Source: Mesostigma viride
Lineage: Eukaryota > Streptophyta > Mesostigmatophyceae > Mesostigmatales > Mesostigmataceae
Direction: 5' to 3'
Assembly (NCBI GenBank): GCA_009746045.1
Contig: RPFO01000796.1
Coordinates: 95,153 to 159,152, forward strand
Length of the DNA: 64,000 nt
Positions 1 through 10,705 of this stretch are shown here, piece after piece. Position 1 is the first letter of the stretch. Each line of letters opens with the position of its first letter. A program made the position numbers and the translations under genes. The notes beneath the pieces were generated by a model. It was given only the letters and a program-made list of their open reading frames with translations, had not been told where the DNA came from and made no database searches.

Positions 1-304
1 GTTGTACATGCAGCCATGCTACGCCCTGCATGGCTATGATCGGATTACTTGCCCACGCTCCTTGATTGTTATCATTGATATGCTCACATGGGTCTTACAG
101 TATTGCACCCACAGAACTTGCCCGATCGTCTATCGTGTCCGATTGCAGCTGACATGCATGGCATGCCTCTGGCATGAAGGAGAAAGGGGTCTCTGCCCTT
201 TCTTCCTGTAATTGTGCACATACAGGGATTAAAAGCACTTCGGTGCTCCGTGACTCCCCACCATGCATCCATGAACTGGAGCACGAGTTTAATTAATTTA
301 TTAA
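1..304 (+). mobile_element. 3' end of a TTAA-tailed retroposon (5' end outside window)
   Basis: This stretch aligns by eye with the 3' parts of the elements ending at 53.45 kb (+), 53.94 kb (-) and 50.79 kb (-). Shared landmarks are a block around 40-110, the purine-rich AGAAAGGGGTCTCTGCCC near 185, GGGATTAAAAGCACTTCGG near 228 and the terminal hairpin CGGTGCTCCGTGACTCCCC near 243, then GAGTTTAATTAAT. The hairpin's distal arm is disrupted by extra ATGCAT-like bases. No coding sequence is left. The TGCATG at 27-32 is a 4-bp insertion absent from three sister copies. Confidence 0.75.
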
Positions 305-639
305 TGGGTTGGCCCTTCAGCTACTTTCAACGTACGCACATCATGCAGTGCTAGCAGACAGCACCCATAGCTACTGGGTAGAGGAGCTTGTTGCCGGCTG
401 CTGCATTGCGAAATGTATGTGTGTCTATTCTAGGCGTTCAAGAGTATATCGTCGCACGGCACCTGCCCCCTGGCACGGTGCTCGAACTGAACGCCTAGCA
501 GGCGGTTGGCGTTTTTACTGACTTTGCTGGTAGTGGGACGCCAGGTCAAGCCGTGGCGTTGGCCTTTTGTGTTCGCCGCTGGCACTGAGCTGCCAGCCTC
601 AGCACGTTTCTAACCCCAGGCCTTATTATAAGGCGTGGG
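305..639. other. no gene seen
   Basis: Short chance frames only. A small palindromic CCTTATTATAAGG lies near 621-633, next to the start of recognisable LINE-A sequence. Confidence 0.5.
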
Positions 640-2786
640 GTTTATAATAAGCTCCGTTGAGGGGCAGTCGAAGCACCATGCACCTCACGGTTGGGGTGCC
701 GGTTATGCACCCCATTATTAGCGGTTTGCCACAGCTGGTATACGCAAGCATGCAGTTCTTTGCGGACTTGCATATGCTAGAGGGGGCACCCCGGCCCGCC
801 ACTTCTTGGTTATGCTGCTTGACGCCAACGCCATGCTCCCCGTGGGCACCTACTGCACTGGCAGTCGCTTTGCGCCGGCCGGCACGGCTGCTAACGACAA
901 CACCTCCTTGTTTTCTGCCTTTTTGCGGCCGGGATATAGCCGGCGGGATGCCGGTTGCTGTCAACACTCAACTACTCTATACTGCACTTCCAACGTCCCT
1001 CACAAGACTAATTGGTCGCCGGGGCCCTAACCATGCCGTCAGGCCTGTCTGCATGGACTGTACGTGGTGGTACACTGAGCAGCCCGGCAGCTAGCTAGGT
1101 GCGCTTCGGTTCTGGATACCCGAGTGTTCGACCCACCCACGGGGTGCTCTGACCACTGCATGCATGGACCGTTGCATCATTGGTGCGTGTGACTTGATTC
1201 GGCTACGGTTCCCGCGGCCCCGGCAAGCGCCGCGCCCAACAAGTGGTCCGTCCTGACTGAACTGCGCTACGCCCGGTCCGTGCATGGGGATCCTGATCAT
1301 AAGGACTGGACGGACGCCAACCACGATCGGAACAAGTGCCAGCCGGCAGGCCTACCTGGAGGCGCTGGGGGCCCAGGCGGACCGTCCGCCTGGGCCCCCA
1401 GCGCCTCCAGCCTCCAGGTACGCCTGCCGGCACTTGGCGACGGTCGACGCGCTGGCCCACTGGCGGTGCTCCCATGCAACGTACGCTGCCATTTTTGCGG
1501 GCTTTGCATGCGGCCCGCGCACCCTGTTGCTGGCGGCCCGGCACCTGCCGGCTGCATGCCCCGCGCCGCCGACCCGGCCCGCTCTACCTTCAGGAACCCA
1601 AGGTCCTGGCCGCCCGGCACTGCCTCTTAAGTGTAACCGGGACCCGCTGCTGAAACCGGTGCTCATGCAAGGCCGCCCTTGAGGAGGCCTATGCACACGC
1701 GCAGGACGCAGAAGCGGCCACGTGCATCGCGGATGCCCAGGCCTGCCAAGCTAGCTCGCAACCGCGACAATTAAGGAAATGTGGTACCACCTCCGACGAC
1801 CGGCTCGAGGTGGGCGGCGGCAGCGCACCCCGGTGCATGGAGCACACGGCCGGCCGGACGGCGAGGCGCCGGTATAAGCCTTGATGACCGCTGCATGGTT
1901 GGCCCACAATGTTTCCTTGACAGGTGGGGCTCGCGCCCCCCGGCCCGGCCCGCCGCTTCACCCCGCGCGGACGGCCGCCCGTCTCAGTGTTGCTGGACCC
2001 CGGCCACCGTCGCCTGCGCCACCCTCCTCGGTCGCGGACTACCAAGTCCCCGCCTTGAAGGAGGGCTGCCTAATTGCCACCAACGACGACGTCCACCTCT
2101 TTACTTTGGAGTATCCAATTGGACGGCGCCCTTCATCGCTTGCAGTACCACGCGCGGCGGTCGGTGCATGCCGACTATATACCCGTTTCGGCTGTCAGAG
2201 CTGCTGAAGACCCCTGACAGGGAGCTTCTGCTGGCGTTCTGCAATCGTGTTCTGCTCTCTGATGAGCCTCCGCCTGCTGAGTGGCCGGCAGACGGCTATT
2301 ATATCCCGCGAGTCATGCCGTACAAGAAGAAGCTCAGTGGCTCTGCTGCTGACCCCAGTAACTACCGGGGTGTCGCCTCCAGAGCGCCGTGCGCTGAACT
2401 ATAGGTCTATCTATATCGATCATACGCATGACTGCTGCACGGGCGCTCCGCGCCGCGCTGGACCCACACCTACTAGGTGAGTCTCAGATGGGTTTCCGTC
2501 GTGGCCGTAACACTGTCACATGGCTGTTGATTTCGGTAGCGTGTCCGACGGTTGAATCATGGTGGAGGAGGTGCGTCGCATTTGCCCTGATGGTCTTCAT
2601 TTTTGTCGACTATATCAAGGCTTTCGACACGGTCCTCTGGCCGGAGGCTCGATCTTTGGGCCATCCTAGCTCTGGATGGTGTGCCCCCAGCATTTATTGC
2701 TGCCATTCGCCGGCTGTATGAGGGCTCACAGGCATGCAGTGTATAGTGCAGGACTGTGGAAGCCGGCACCACCCCACCATTCCCCC
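640..2786 (+). pseudogene. LINE-A, 5' part: endonuclease and start of reverse transcriptase (decayed)
   Basis: Translated pieces match, in order, the endonuclease and RT of the better-preserved LINE copies in this window. They are LTVGV..HP.ISG (about 670-730), LLDANA.LPVG (812-850), then the pre-RT linker. Next come CNRVLLSDEPPPAEW and YKKKLSGSAADPSNYRGV (2230-2370), LGESQMGFRRGRNTV (2473-2517) and VFIFVDYIKAFDTVLW (2593-2640), the RT domain A motif with its catalytic Asp. Frames shift repeatedly, so it is dead. A TGCA-type insertion at 2733-2738 breaks the QAxVRT segment. The element does not end here: it resumes at 5981 after the piggyBac insertion and at 10706 after the LTR element. Confidence 0.85.
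1356..1410. repeat. perfect 26-bp hairpin with 3-nt loop
   Basis: Arms 1356-1381 and 1385-1410 are exact reverse complements around the loop CCG. The hairpin lies in the linker between the endonuclease and RT regions of LINE-A. It is very GC-rich and should extrude easily. Confidence 0.9.
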
Positions 2787-3108
2787 TTAACCCCTAAACC
2801 GTCCTCGTGCCGATTTTCGACTGCGAGTTTTTCTCATGCCTCACATTCGGCATGAGTTTGTGCGCCCTGTAGGGATTTGGCGGGAAGGTTTTGGCGGGAA
2901 CCAACTAGACCACCGAAAAGATCTAGATTCACTCTACTATCCGTAGGACACTTGTCTGACCGTATTTGACCACTGTATCAGGGTGGAAACCCTGGTCAAA
3001 GTCAACAGGGTACCCTGGTGCATGCAGGTTTGGGCGGTTTGACAAAAAAAATTGACAAAAACGTACGAAAACGAAGGATGCGAAAAAAGGGGGAGCGCGG
3101 ACATAGAC

Positions 3109-4368
3109 ATGGCGGACGAAATGCAGGCAGATATACGGACTTTCAAGGTAAAGAAGGGCATTTTCATGGCAGTGCCTGTGGAAAAGTTCGGACTAGACTG
3201 GGCGATAGAGCAGTATGGGGAAAAACACAGCGAGGTACGTTTGCCGGGCAAGGTAGTGACAGTGAACAGTCCGGAGATGGTGCACGGTGCTATTTCCCGG
3301 ACGACAAGCTCACGTACCCATTCACCCGTGAGCAGATTTTCATATATTCGTGCAGCTCAGATGAGTACGAAGCTCTAGTGAAAGAATGCGCAGCCAGGAA
3401 GGTCCCAACGGCAGGTAGCAGTGACGATGATAGCGAGCAGGGCCAGGATAGCGATTCTGACGCCGGCGAGGACGACGACGACAAATCCGAGGATATCGAG
3501 CTGCCCACACCGGTCAAGCGACGCGAGCCGGGGAAGCGCGCTGTCGGCAACCCGAAGAAGAACCCAGCCATCAGCCACGCCCCGAAAAGGCGCCGTCAGA
3601 CCAAGGCGGCGGCCAGCGAGAGCGTTGTCTCGGACGCTTCCGATGACGGCTTTGTTTACCAGAAGGGTGCGGAGGGTCCGGTGCCGAGCGGTGAGGCTGA
3701 GCTCGATGATTCGTTTTTCCTAACGACACGCCTGCCACTGAGGAGCCAGCCGAGACTGTCTGGAAATCTGGTTTCGGCAAGCCAGGTGTGTTTCCTTTTC
3801 CCGATACTCCGGTGCTGTCGCCGATGACGGGTACCGCCTGCTATCAAAACCTTTCCCCTGTCCAGCTCAAGTTTGGGCCCCTCGGGCTGTTCTCCCTTTT
3901 CTGGTCCCAACGTGATGTCGTGGCCAAGATTGTCAAGGAGACCAACGACTATGCTGAGCTCAAGGGGGCGGGCAAGCCAGGTGGCGTGAGTGGCACCCCT
4001 TAACAATGCATGAGATGGGCAAATTCTGGGTGGAGCAGGTGCTGTGCCAACTGTGCTGCGCGCAAGGCAGGAAGCACAAGACCTCGGTCATGTGCGAGCA
4101 CTGTGACATGGCGTTCTGCAGCAACAGCGAGCGGAACTGCTTCGGCCTCTTCCACTCCGGGCAGGTGGAGGGGCTGGACTTCAACGTGACGAAGCAGCGG
4201 GTATGGCAGCGCCTCTCCCAGCGTGGCGAATGCGCCAAGAATTTCAAGGGCGCCACTACCACGAGGGGGGCAGCAGCCACCACCCGGAAGCTCAAGGGGG
4301 TGGCGCGGCGCCGCCATCTCAGGGCGGAGCATGTCCGCCTGGGATATAGTCCTACGGAGGCTGACTAA
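3109..4368 (+). pseudogene. piggyBac-like transposase remnant (N-terminus and C-terminal Cys-rich domain; DDE core missing)
   Basis: The ATG at 3109 opens MADEMQADIRTFKVKK. After a frame change near 3285 the reading continues YFPDDKLTYPFTREQ, then an Asp/Glu/Ser-rich stretch (3420-3510) and basic KRR patches. A third frame (3735-4003) gives GKPGVFPFPDTP, then PLGLFSLFWSQRDVVAKIV and KETNDYAEL. This resembles the start of the DDE_Tnp_1_7 fold, where piggyBac proteins carry a P..FF...LL..I..ETN.YA pattern. After a stop, 4006-4368 gives FWVEQVLCQLCCAQGRKHKT with CEHC, C and H downstream, the cross-brace Cys/His domain that ends piggyBac transposases. Nothing between 4003 and 4006 could hold the catalytic domain. 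At least two frameshifts separate the parts. It could also be a decayed domesticated derivative. Confidence 0.7.
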
Positions 4369-4477
4369 TAATGCTAGCATTTGTTGCCTACGTGGCATGG
4401 CATTTGGCCTTTCCTGCCCGCGCTCATGCGCGCCGTGTATCACCATGGGCCGGCATGGTTTGAAGTGTGTGTTATTG

Positions 4478-5405
4478 TTTCATGGACCCACCTGTGCATG
4501 TGTTATTTGGTTTCATGTTGTTAGCCTGGGTTATTGTTTCATGGTCCCACCTGTGCATGTGTTATTTGGTTTCATGTTGTTAGCCTGCATGGGTTATTGT
4601 TTCATGGTCATGTCTTATTAGCTTTCATGTTTATGCATAACTTGTGCAGTTTGAAAATCTGCTCCGTGATGGTCACAGTGCCACCTATTTCTAGTTGGCA
4701 ATTTTCAGTGTTACTGCATGCATGGTCCCTTGGTCACTAATTTATCTAGGAGTGCTGGGATGTTTTGACTTTGTGTGCAAGGTCCATCATGCATGTAAAA
4801 ATAAGTACCACAGTATCAGCGGGTCTGCAAGCATTTACGCTTATTGTGGCATATATTTGTGCCACATAGGCTGGAATAAACATAATCATGCATGTTTCAT
4901 GCTTACCTATCATTTCCATGTTCAAAACTGCACTAGGATGTTTATTCTAGCCCCCCCCAAACTGGTGACTCAAAATAGTCACCAGCTATTTTTAGCATTA
5001 TCTTGTGGGTCCCTGGGTGAAACAAGACATGTAAGTGTTTGGATGTAGTGCTTGGGTACAGTTGCAGTCCCCCCTGAAATACTAGGGTGAAATCCAAGGT
5101 ATACGTGCTCCATCATGCATGATAAGGTTGTGAACCCCGTACTCGCGGCCCGCGCGTAGTCGTCTCCAATCATATCCGGCAGGGACCTGCAGTGGTTATG
5201 GCAGGTATTGGTGGCACACAGGTTGGAATAAGTGTTAGCATGCATGTTTGCCCATACTCCATGCTTACCTATCGTTTCCATGTTCAAAACTGCACTAGGA
5301 TGCCTATTTTAGCCCCCCCAAAACTCGCGACTCAAAATAGTCACCAGTTATTTTTAGCACCAGCTGATGGGTCCCTGGGGGAGTTACAATTTTTAGTGTT
5401 TGTAT
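4478..5405. repeat. direct repeats inside the piggyBac element
   Basis: A ~55-bp sequence (TGTTTCATGGTCCCACCTG type) is repeated two to three times at 4478-4620. A longer ~165-bp block at 4863-5025 is repeated at 5215-5385 with moderate divergence. Each long copy contains GACTCAAAATAGTCACCAG, which resembles the terminal ACTCGTGACT palindrome and may be transposase-binding sequence (inference). Confidence 0.75.
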
Positions 5406-5569
5406 CCCATCCTAACTAAAAAATCTATCTACAAAACCAACCCCAGGGTCAACTCATTGAGGAAAGGGGTCTATCATCCATTATAAGGGTGTCACCGCGC
5501 GCACTCACCGTGTGCCTCGCCCGTGTTCCGAGCCTAGTGATTCGTCCTCGCCCCAAGAGGCTAGGTTTT

Positions 5570-5775
5570 AGTTAGGTTAATATTGTGCGGAAACCTTTTT
5601 GCCACTTGGGCTTCTCAGGTTCCGCACAATATTACCGGCGATAACCACTCGCCGGACACTCAAGTTCACACCGGTGTGAACTTGAGTGTCCGGCGAGTGG
5701 TTATCGCCGGTAATATTGTGCGGAACCTGAGAAGCCCAAGTGGCAAAAAGGTTTCCGCACAATATTAACCTAACT
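5570..5775. repeat. perfect 206-bp palindrome, no spacer
   Basis: The two 103-bp arms are exact reverse complements with the centre between 5672 and 5673 (CACACCGGTGTG). Both strands therefore translate to the same 61-residue frame. Each arm is itself bounded by TAATATTGTGCGGAA and its reverse complement, so the arm looks like a small inverted-repeat element in head-to-head duplication. It lies inside the piggyBac element. Confidence 0.97.
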
Positions 5776-5980
5776 CCCCCCTGAGGGGGGGGGCTATTTA
5801 TAGAGCAGGGGGGGCTAGCACTGGGACCACCCACTATACCCCCAGGTGGGCCCTAATATGGTTATGCTTGGTTCCTAGTATGGTCCAGAAAAAATAATTA
5901 GGCTGAATGGGGGCACCTGTGGCATACTGTGCAACTCGTGACTCATTTTAGTCACGAGTCAAAGACGGTTGAGGGGTTAA

Positions 5981-6583
5981 TTCACCACGGGGCCGTGTGG
6001 CAACTGGTTGTGTCCTGTCCCCATATCATGATGCCGTTCATTATTGTCGTGGATCACGTCATGCGCCAGGCACGTGCATAATATGCGCGCTTCACCGCGC
6101 TCTTGACTTAGGGGTTCGAGCCTGGCTTGGACATCATTAACGAGCGCCAAGAGGGCGCGGCGACCGGTGGCCCTGTTTACCGCCTGTCCGACCTGTCAGA
6201 TTCAGTATGCGGCCCATACTGATCATGCACCCTATAGCTCACTCATCGAACTCCCCAAGCACATTCAGACCTGGCTGGACTGTTTGAATGGGCTTGGAGG
6301 CACAAGCGGTGGCCGGTGGGCTTGAAGATTAGTGTCAAAACTGAGGCGATGGTGATTGGGGCTACCAGTAAATTGCCCGCCGAAGCCACGGCTGCATGCT
6401 AGACGGGACCGGCGGAGGTCCCGTTCCGTGATCGCTTCACACTGCTGAGGAGCATGCTACCCGCGACACCGCCGACGATGTGGGCATACATCCGCATCGA
6501 TGGGCCTGGCCTGGGCCTGGCAGCTAGGCTTCGCTCGATCCGTCTCCTCAACCCCTACTGGCACTCGAAGGAGGTGGAAAGGT
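5981..6583 (+). pseudogene. LINE-A, middle part: RT palm and thumb (decayed)
   Basis: This continues LINE-A after the piggyBac insertion. GTGTGGCA..GGTTGTGTCCTGTCC (5994-6023, VWQGCVLSP) is followed by FIIVVDHVMRQARA (6030-6080). Further on, removing a 4-bp CATG insertion at 6393-6398 restores PRLLDGTGGGPVPRDRFTLL, matching TLLLLDG...RFKLLGS of LINE-C. The fragment ends at the CCCTG duplicated by the LTR element. Confidence 0.8.
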
Positions 6584-6588
6584 CCCTG

Positions 6589-7285
6589 AATTAACGCCAA
6601 GCGCATTGGCGTGATCCTGATTCGGCATATCTCTGCGATTCCAGCGGCACCGGAACGAGTTCATTCCGACAAGTATCAAGAAAGTTATGGCGTTCCGACT
6701 TCCCGGTCGCGCGCGAGCGCGAGCCGGCTGTTCTTCTAAAGTCGGACGTGAATATTTGCCGACGACATATGGGGTCGACAGTAATTCCTGGGCTGACAGG
6801 AATTAGGTGCTGTACCTACGACGGTATTGGATTAATACGTCGTACGCAGGAAATAGGAACCTTAACCTGTGGTCTGTTGGTACCGCAGGCTTAGTCCTGG
6901 ACTTCTAGGTGCAGATGCAATAGTCACTGTGGACTGTGCTCTGTGGTCACTGTGCCTGTATGGCAGACCTACTGTATAGGAGTTGGACGCTGTACAGGTA
7001 GTGAATACTGTACCGGGGGTGTTATTACTGAGCAGGCCTCCTAGGCTGCTCAGGACTAGCAAGCACAGTGCACAAGTATATAAACAATAGGCCAGTGCCA
7101 ATTGGGCATCTCTTGCGAGCCCGCCTCACGTGTTGTGCCTTGACTTGGCAAGCGCGTATACAAGCCTCAAGTGTGTGAGCGCTGTAACATTATCCAATTT
7201 TAACAAAGCTCCGTTTCCAACCATATACACACATTGCTGCATTGCAACCATATCCTTCACATTGCGTTTGCTAAGAACGTTAACT
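6589..7285 (+). repeat. 5' LTR
   Basis: Runs from AATTAACGCC to ACGTTAACT. A TATA box TATATAAA lies at 7077-7084, about 200 bp before the LTR end, as expected for the LTR promoter. One extra A (CTAAAG against CTAAG) and a T/A difference near 6604 distinguish it from the 3' LTR. Confidence 0.92.
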
Positions 7286-8309
7286 CAAATTACAACCAGT
7301 CTCAGCGGAACGGCCAGGAGGGTCGTTGCCGGTTGCGGTGTGCAGCGTTGACGACGCGAGGAGCTCGTCCGGTGGTGAATGGTGCAGGATCGAAGAACAA
7401 CGGCAGCAGGATTTCCGGTTTCGGCAGTCTGCTGGGGGTTCGATTTCGCCTGAATTGCGTCGTGTCGTTCGGGATCTATCTTTATTGCTTGCAGATCGTC
7501 CGCCTGTTAATCGCAGCTTCGTGCAATTCGTCGACGACCAGGTCGAAGATTGGGAGCGAATTCTGCGTCACGTCCAAACCATCGTCATTCCGGAGCACCG
7601 GAGCATCGACGACCTCGAGCAGGAGCTTCACGGTTTGGTCGGCATCCAGACGGTGATTACAGCAGTAGCTGAGCGAGTGCGTGCGGAGTTGGCGGCAAGG
7701 CGTGGCGAGGTTGCGGAGGCAGCTGGCGCAGTGCGACACGAGTTTGTACCGACAGCAGCGGGTGCGGGTGTACCACGTACTTTCGCAGGCGTCATCGGCG
7801 ACGAGGATGTTGCAGCGGGGCCAGTTAGGCGTGAACGACGCGGAGCGGAGCATTACAGGCGGCTTGCAGATCGCGAGGTCGGGGCGACAGCGGAAGCCAT
7901 CACCGGAGGACAGCGCGCGACAAGAGTCGGCAGGTTTCCGGAGCGAGTAAGAGTTCCTTTTCAGGAACTGCCCCCGCCCCTTCGCGTTCGTGTGACGCGT
8001 TGGGAGGAGTTTGCCCCTCTTGGGTACGATAGTGACCTTGAGGTGGGAGCAGGGGGTGTCGCTGGGCTAGGCGACGAGACACTTGGCGACCACGAGGTGC
8101 CAAGATACAATCCGCGGGGTGCCAACGACGGGTTGTCACCTGTCTACTATACCAACGGTGACGATTCACTCATCGCGGGCCGACAGCGGGTCGACGACGG
8201 CGCAGCGGGGAGCAGGGTGCCAGAGCTGATTGTGGTGAGCGACAGCGACGACGACAGCGACAAGGAGAACCAGGACGCGCCTGGGGCCAGCCGTGGTGGT
8301 CTTGCCTGA
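7284..8309 (+). CDS. gag-like open frame of the LTR element, no ATG
   Basis: The frame is open from the end of the 5' LTR (stop at 7281) to TGA at 8307, about 340 codons. It contains no methionine at all, so either the start codon was lost, initiation is non-AUG, or the frame is reached by splicing. The product is rich in Arg, Glu, Val and Ala. It has predicted helical stretches (LRRVVRDLSLLLADRP; HRSIDDLEQELHGLV) and an acidic Ser/Asp tail (SDSDDDSDKENQD) near the C-terminus. No zinc knuckle (CCHC) is present. The gag assignment rests on position and length only. Confidence 0.5.
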   Translation, partial: LKLQPVSAERPGGSLPVAVCSVDDARSSSGGEWCRIEEQRQQDFRFRQSAGGSISPELRRVVRDLSLLLADRPPVNRSFVQFVDDQVEDWERILRHVQTIVIPEHRSIDDLEQELHGLVGIQTVITAVAERVRAELAARRGEVAEAAGAVRHEFVPTAAGAGVPRTFAGVIGDEDVAAGPVRRERRGAEHYRRLADREVGATAEAITGGQRATRVGRFPERVRVPFQELPPPLRVRVTRWEEFAPLGYDSDLEVGAGGVAGLGDETLGDHEVPRYNPRGANDGLSPVYYTNGDDSLIAGRQRVDDGAAGSRVPELIVVSDSDDDSDKENQDAPGASRGGLA

Positions 8310-8599
8310 GTGGTAACACTTGGCACTTTCCTTTCTTGTTCAGTAGCTTATATTGCTTTAATTGCTGCTTGGCCACTTGGCTGGCTGTAGCAGATCTGAA
8401 CAGAGGCCATCATGGATGATGGAGCTATCAACCAACAAGCCTGTAGTGTTCTGTGGAATGCAGGCTACCCTGTTCAGGAGGGACGGGGAGTGGAGTATCA
8501 GGCTAATCAGGCTGGAGGAGATTATAAACAGACCATTGTGAAGGCCTTGCCAGAGAAGATCACCCAGGCTGCAGGACCTGAGTTGAGAGGCATGTGGGC

Positions 8600-9254
8600 C
8601 TGGTTTGCCAGCATCTGTGGTCCGTACGTCTTTGATGGTCCATAGCAGAATGCCTGATGAGGTGCTTGAGGATGAGAAGCCTCGAGTCATAGCCCGGTTG
8701 GTGGAGAGTACCCCTGATCTGATTTTGTCTGGGATTGACTTTGCCCAGCCTATCACCTTGGAGATCTTTGTTGACAGTTCCATGGATGCTCGCCAGGTTA
8801 TACCAAGGTCAGGGGGAGATCTGCTGCTCTGTTTGCTTTTTATCAGAGCAGGGCAAGTTTGTTCAGCTGGTACAGCAGACTGCAGAAGAGGGTCTGTATC
8901 AGTTCAGATGTGGCAGAATGCAGGGCCATATGCGAGGGGATCCAGTCCAGCCTGTACATAAAGGAGTTAATGCTGGAGCTGGCTTCAGTTACCCCTTGGA
9001 CCTTGCAGATGGAGACGTTGTTGCTAACAGACAGCATGGGTATGGTCCAGTTTGTTCACAAGCAGCTGGCCAGAAGCCGGGACCTGGATTATTTGTTGCT
9101 GAAGGAGTTGGCCAGTTTGGTTGACTTGAAGCATATCCCTGGCGAGGAGAACCCTGCTGATGCATTGACAAAGCTGCCACACAAGGCCCCAGCCCAGTAC
9201 AATGTACTGAGGAAGCTCATGAATGCTGACTGTCAAGTCGGTCTATCTGTCTAA
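8600..9254 (+). pseudogene. retroelement RNase H remnant (Copia-like)
   Basis: Pieces in shifting frames give ITLEIFVDSSMDARQV (8753-8800), then VAECRAICEGIQSSLYIKEL (8909-8970), LLTDSMGMVQFVHKQ (9018-9062) and HIPGEENPADALTKLPHK (9130-9186). These place acidic residues at D (VDSS), E (AE), D (TDS) and D (ADALTK), the usual RNase H set. They are followed by the typical post-RNase H tail ending at TAA 9252. Frameshifts near 8830 and 8860 make it non-functional. Confidence 0.7.
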
Positions 9255-10004
9255 AAGCTGAGAGCTGGGTGCTTAAGTCTCTGGATATCAGGCTGGGAGC
9301 TTGATTGTACATAATCCTGAGCACACCTTGAGGGGTGAGACATGTCTCTGGTGTGGGAATGTCTGACATTGTCTCTGATGGAGAGATGTCTATCTGGGGT
9401 TTTCATCTCAGTCTGAGGTTTCCCCAGATATGTGGTTTGTGGGCGGGGTTCGATTCCCTGGTGCCGTCTTAAGGCGGAGTTTCACGGACTGGCTGACCCA
9501 TCCACCATGCTGGTGAGGTGGCGACAGGTCCCCTGATTTTCCACGGTTGGAACGAGTATGGGAGCTTGTGTTTTGCATGTGCTTCGCGTAGATGTTGTGT
9601 CTGGTTCGATAAGGGGCAGCAGACCGGCGCCGACTCCCGTCTGGGGGTCAGCAATGTTTTCTGATGAGCTGTTGTGGGTGATCTGTGGGGTTTCGCCTAA
9701 GGTCCTGAAGGTTGTACATACTTCTCAAGTTCTTAGCTGAACAACACCTATGGGCTGCCACAGTTGGCCAACCTCTTGTACATGGGTAACACAACGAGCC
9801 TCCCGTGAAGGGATAGGGACTCATTGTAATTTGTTTGTGCTCCTGAGCCAGTATGGGTGCTATGTACATATAATAAGGAATCCAAGCTGACTGTCATGCC
9901 CAGCGGGTTGTGACTTGTAGTCGGGGAGGATGTCCAGTACCCATTGTGTGTGTTTGTATGTAGACTTGTGTGAGCTGCTACAGCTCAAGAAAAGAAAGGA
10001 TTGG
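9255..10004 (+). other. 3' untranslated interior of the LTR element
   Basis: No coding sequence. An inverted repeat ATCTGGGG...CCCCAGAT lies at about 9392-9430. It ends in the polypurine tract that primes plus-strand synthesis in LTR elements (9987-10004). Confidence 0.6.
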
Positions 10005-10700
10005 AATTAACGCCAAGCGCAATGGCGTGATCCTGATTCGGCATATCTCTGCGATTCCAGCGGCACCGGAACGAGTTCATTCCGACAAGTATCAAGAAAG
10101 TTATGGCGTTCCGACTTCCCGGTCGCGCGCGAGCGCGAGCCGGCTGTTCTTCTAAGTCGGACGTGAATATTTGCCGACGACATATGGGGTCGACAGTAAT
10201 TCCTGGGCTGACAGGAATTAGGTGCTGTACCTACGACGGTATTGGATTAATACGTCGTACGCAGGAAATAGGAACCTTAACCTGTGGTCTGTTGGTACCG
10301 CAGGCTTAGTCCTGGACTTCTAGGTGCAGATGCAATAGTCACTGTGGACTGTGCTCTGTGGTCACTGTGCCTGTATGGCAGACCTACTGTATAGGAGTTG
10401 GACGCTGTACAGGTAGTGAATACTGTACCGGGGGTGTTATTACTGAGCAGGCCTCCTAGGCTGCTCAGGACTAGCAAGCACAGTGCACAAGTATATAAAC
10501 AATAGGCCAGTGCCAATTGGGCATCTCTTGCGAGCCCGCCTCACGTGTTGTGCCTTGACTTGGCAAGCGCGTATACAAGCCTCAAGTGTGTGAGCGCTGT
10601 AACATTATCCAATTTTAACAAAGCTCCGTTTCCAACCATATACACACATTGCTGCATTGCAACCATATCCTTCACATTGCGTTTGCTAAGAACGTTAACT
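10005..10700 (+). repeat. 3' LTR
   Basis: Near-identical to the 5' LTR, TATA box at 10492-10499. Its right edge ACGTTAACT is followed directly by the duplicated CCCTG. Confidence 0.92.
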
Positions 10701-10705
10701 CCCTG

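Larger units (their letters stand above)
2787..5980 (+). mobile_element. piggyBac-type DNA transposon, internally deleted, with TTAA target duplication
   Basis: TTAA at 2787-2790 and 5977-5980 flank terminal inverted repeats. The left begins CCCCTAAACCGTC; the right, reverse-complemented, reads CCCCTCAACCGTC (12 of 13 match). TTAA duplication with a CCC-start TIR is the piggyBac hallmark. Subterminal hairpins sit at both ends: CTCATGC...GCATGAG near 2833-2855 and ACTCGTGACT...AGTCACGAGT near 5934-5960. The outside flanks join into LINE-A coding sequence (…TTCCCC before, CACGGGG…GTGTGGCA after), which confirms insertion into the LINE. The interior carries only the ends of a transposase gene, tandem repeats and a 206-bp palindrome, so it is non-autonomous. 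Confidence 0.85.
6589..10700 (+). mobile_element. LTR retrotransposon, 4.1 kb, CCCTG target duplication
   Basis: Direct repeats of 697 bp (6589-7285) and 696 bp (10005-10700) flank a 2.7-kb interior. A 5-bp CCCTG lies immediately outside on both sides (6584-6588, 10701-10705). A purine tract AAGAAAAGAAAGGATTGG abuts the 3' LTR (9987-10004). The interior has a gag-like frame, then only an RNase H-like remnant; protease, integrase and RT are not recognisable. The order RNase H then 3' LTR, and the RNase H style (NPADALTK), suggest a Copia-like lineage. The two LTRs differ at about two positions, so insertion was recent even though the interior is defective. That suggests mobilisation in trans. 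Confidence 0.9.

Noticed and set aside
5577..5834. Identical 61-residue frames on both strands
   Set aside because: A necessary consequence of the perfect palindrome, not a gene.
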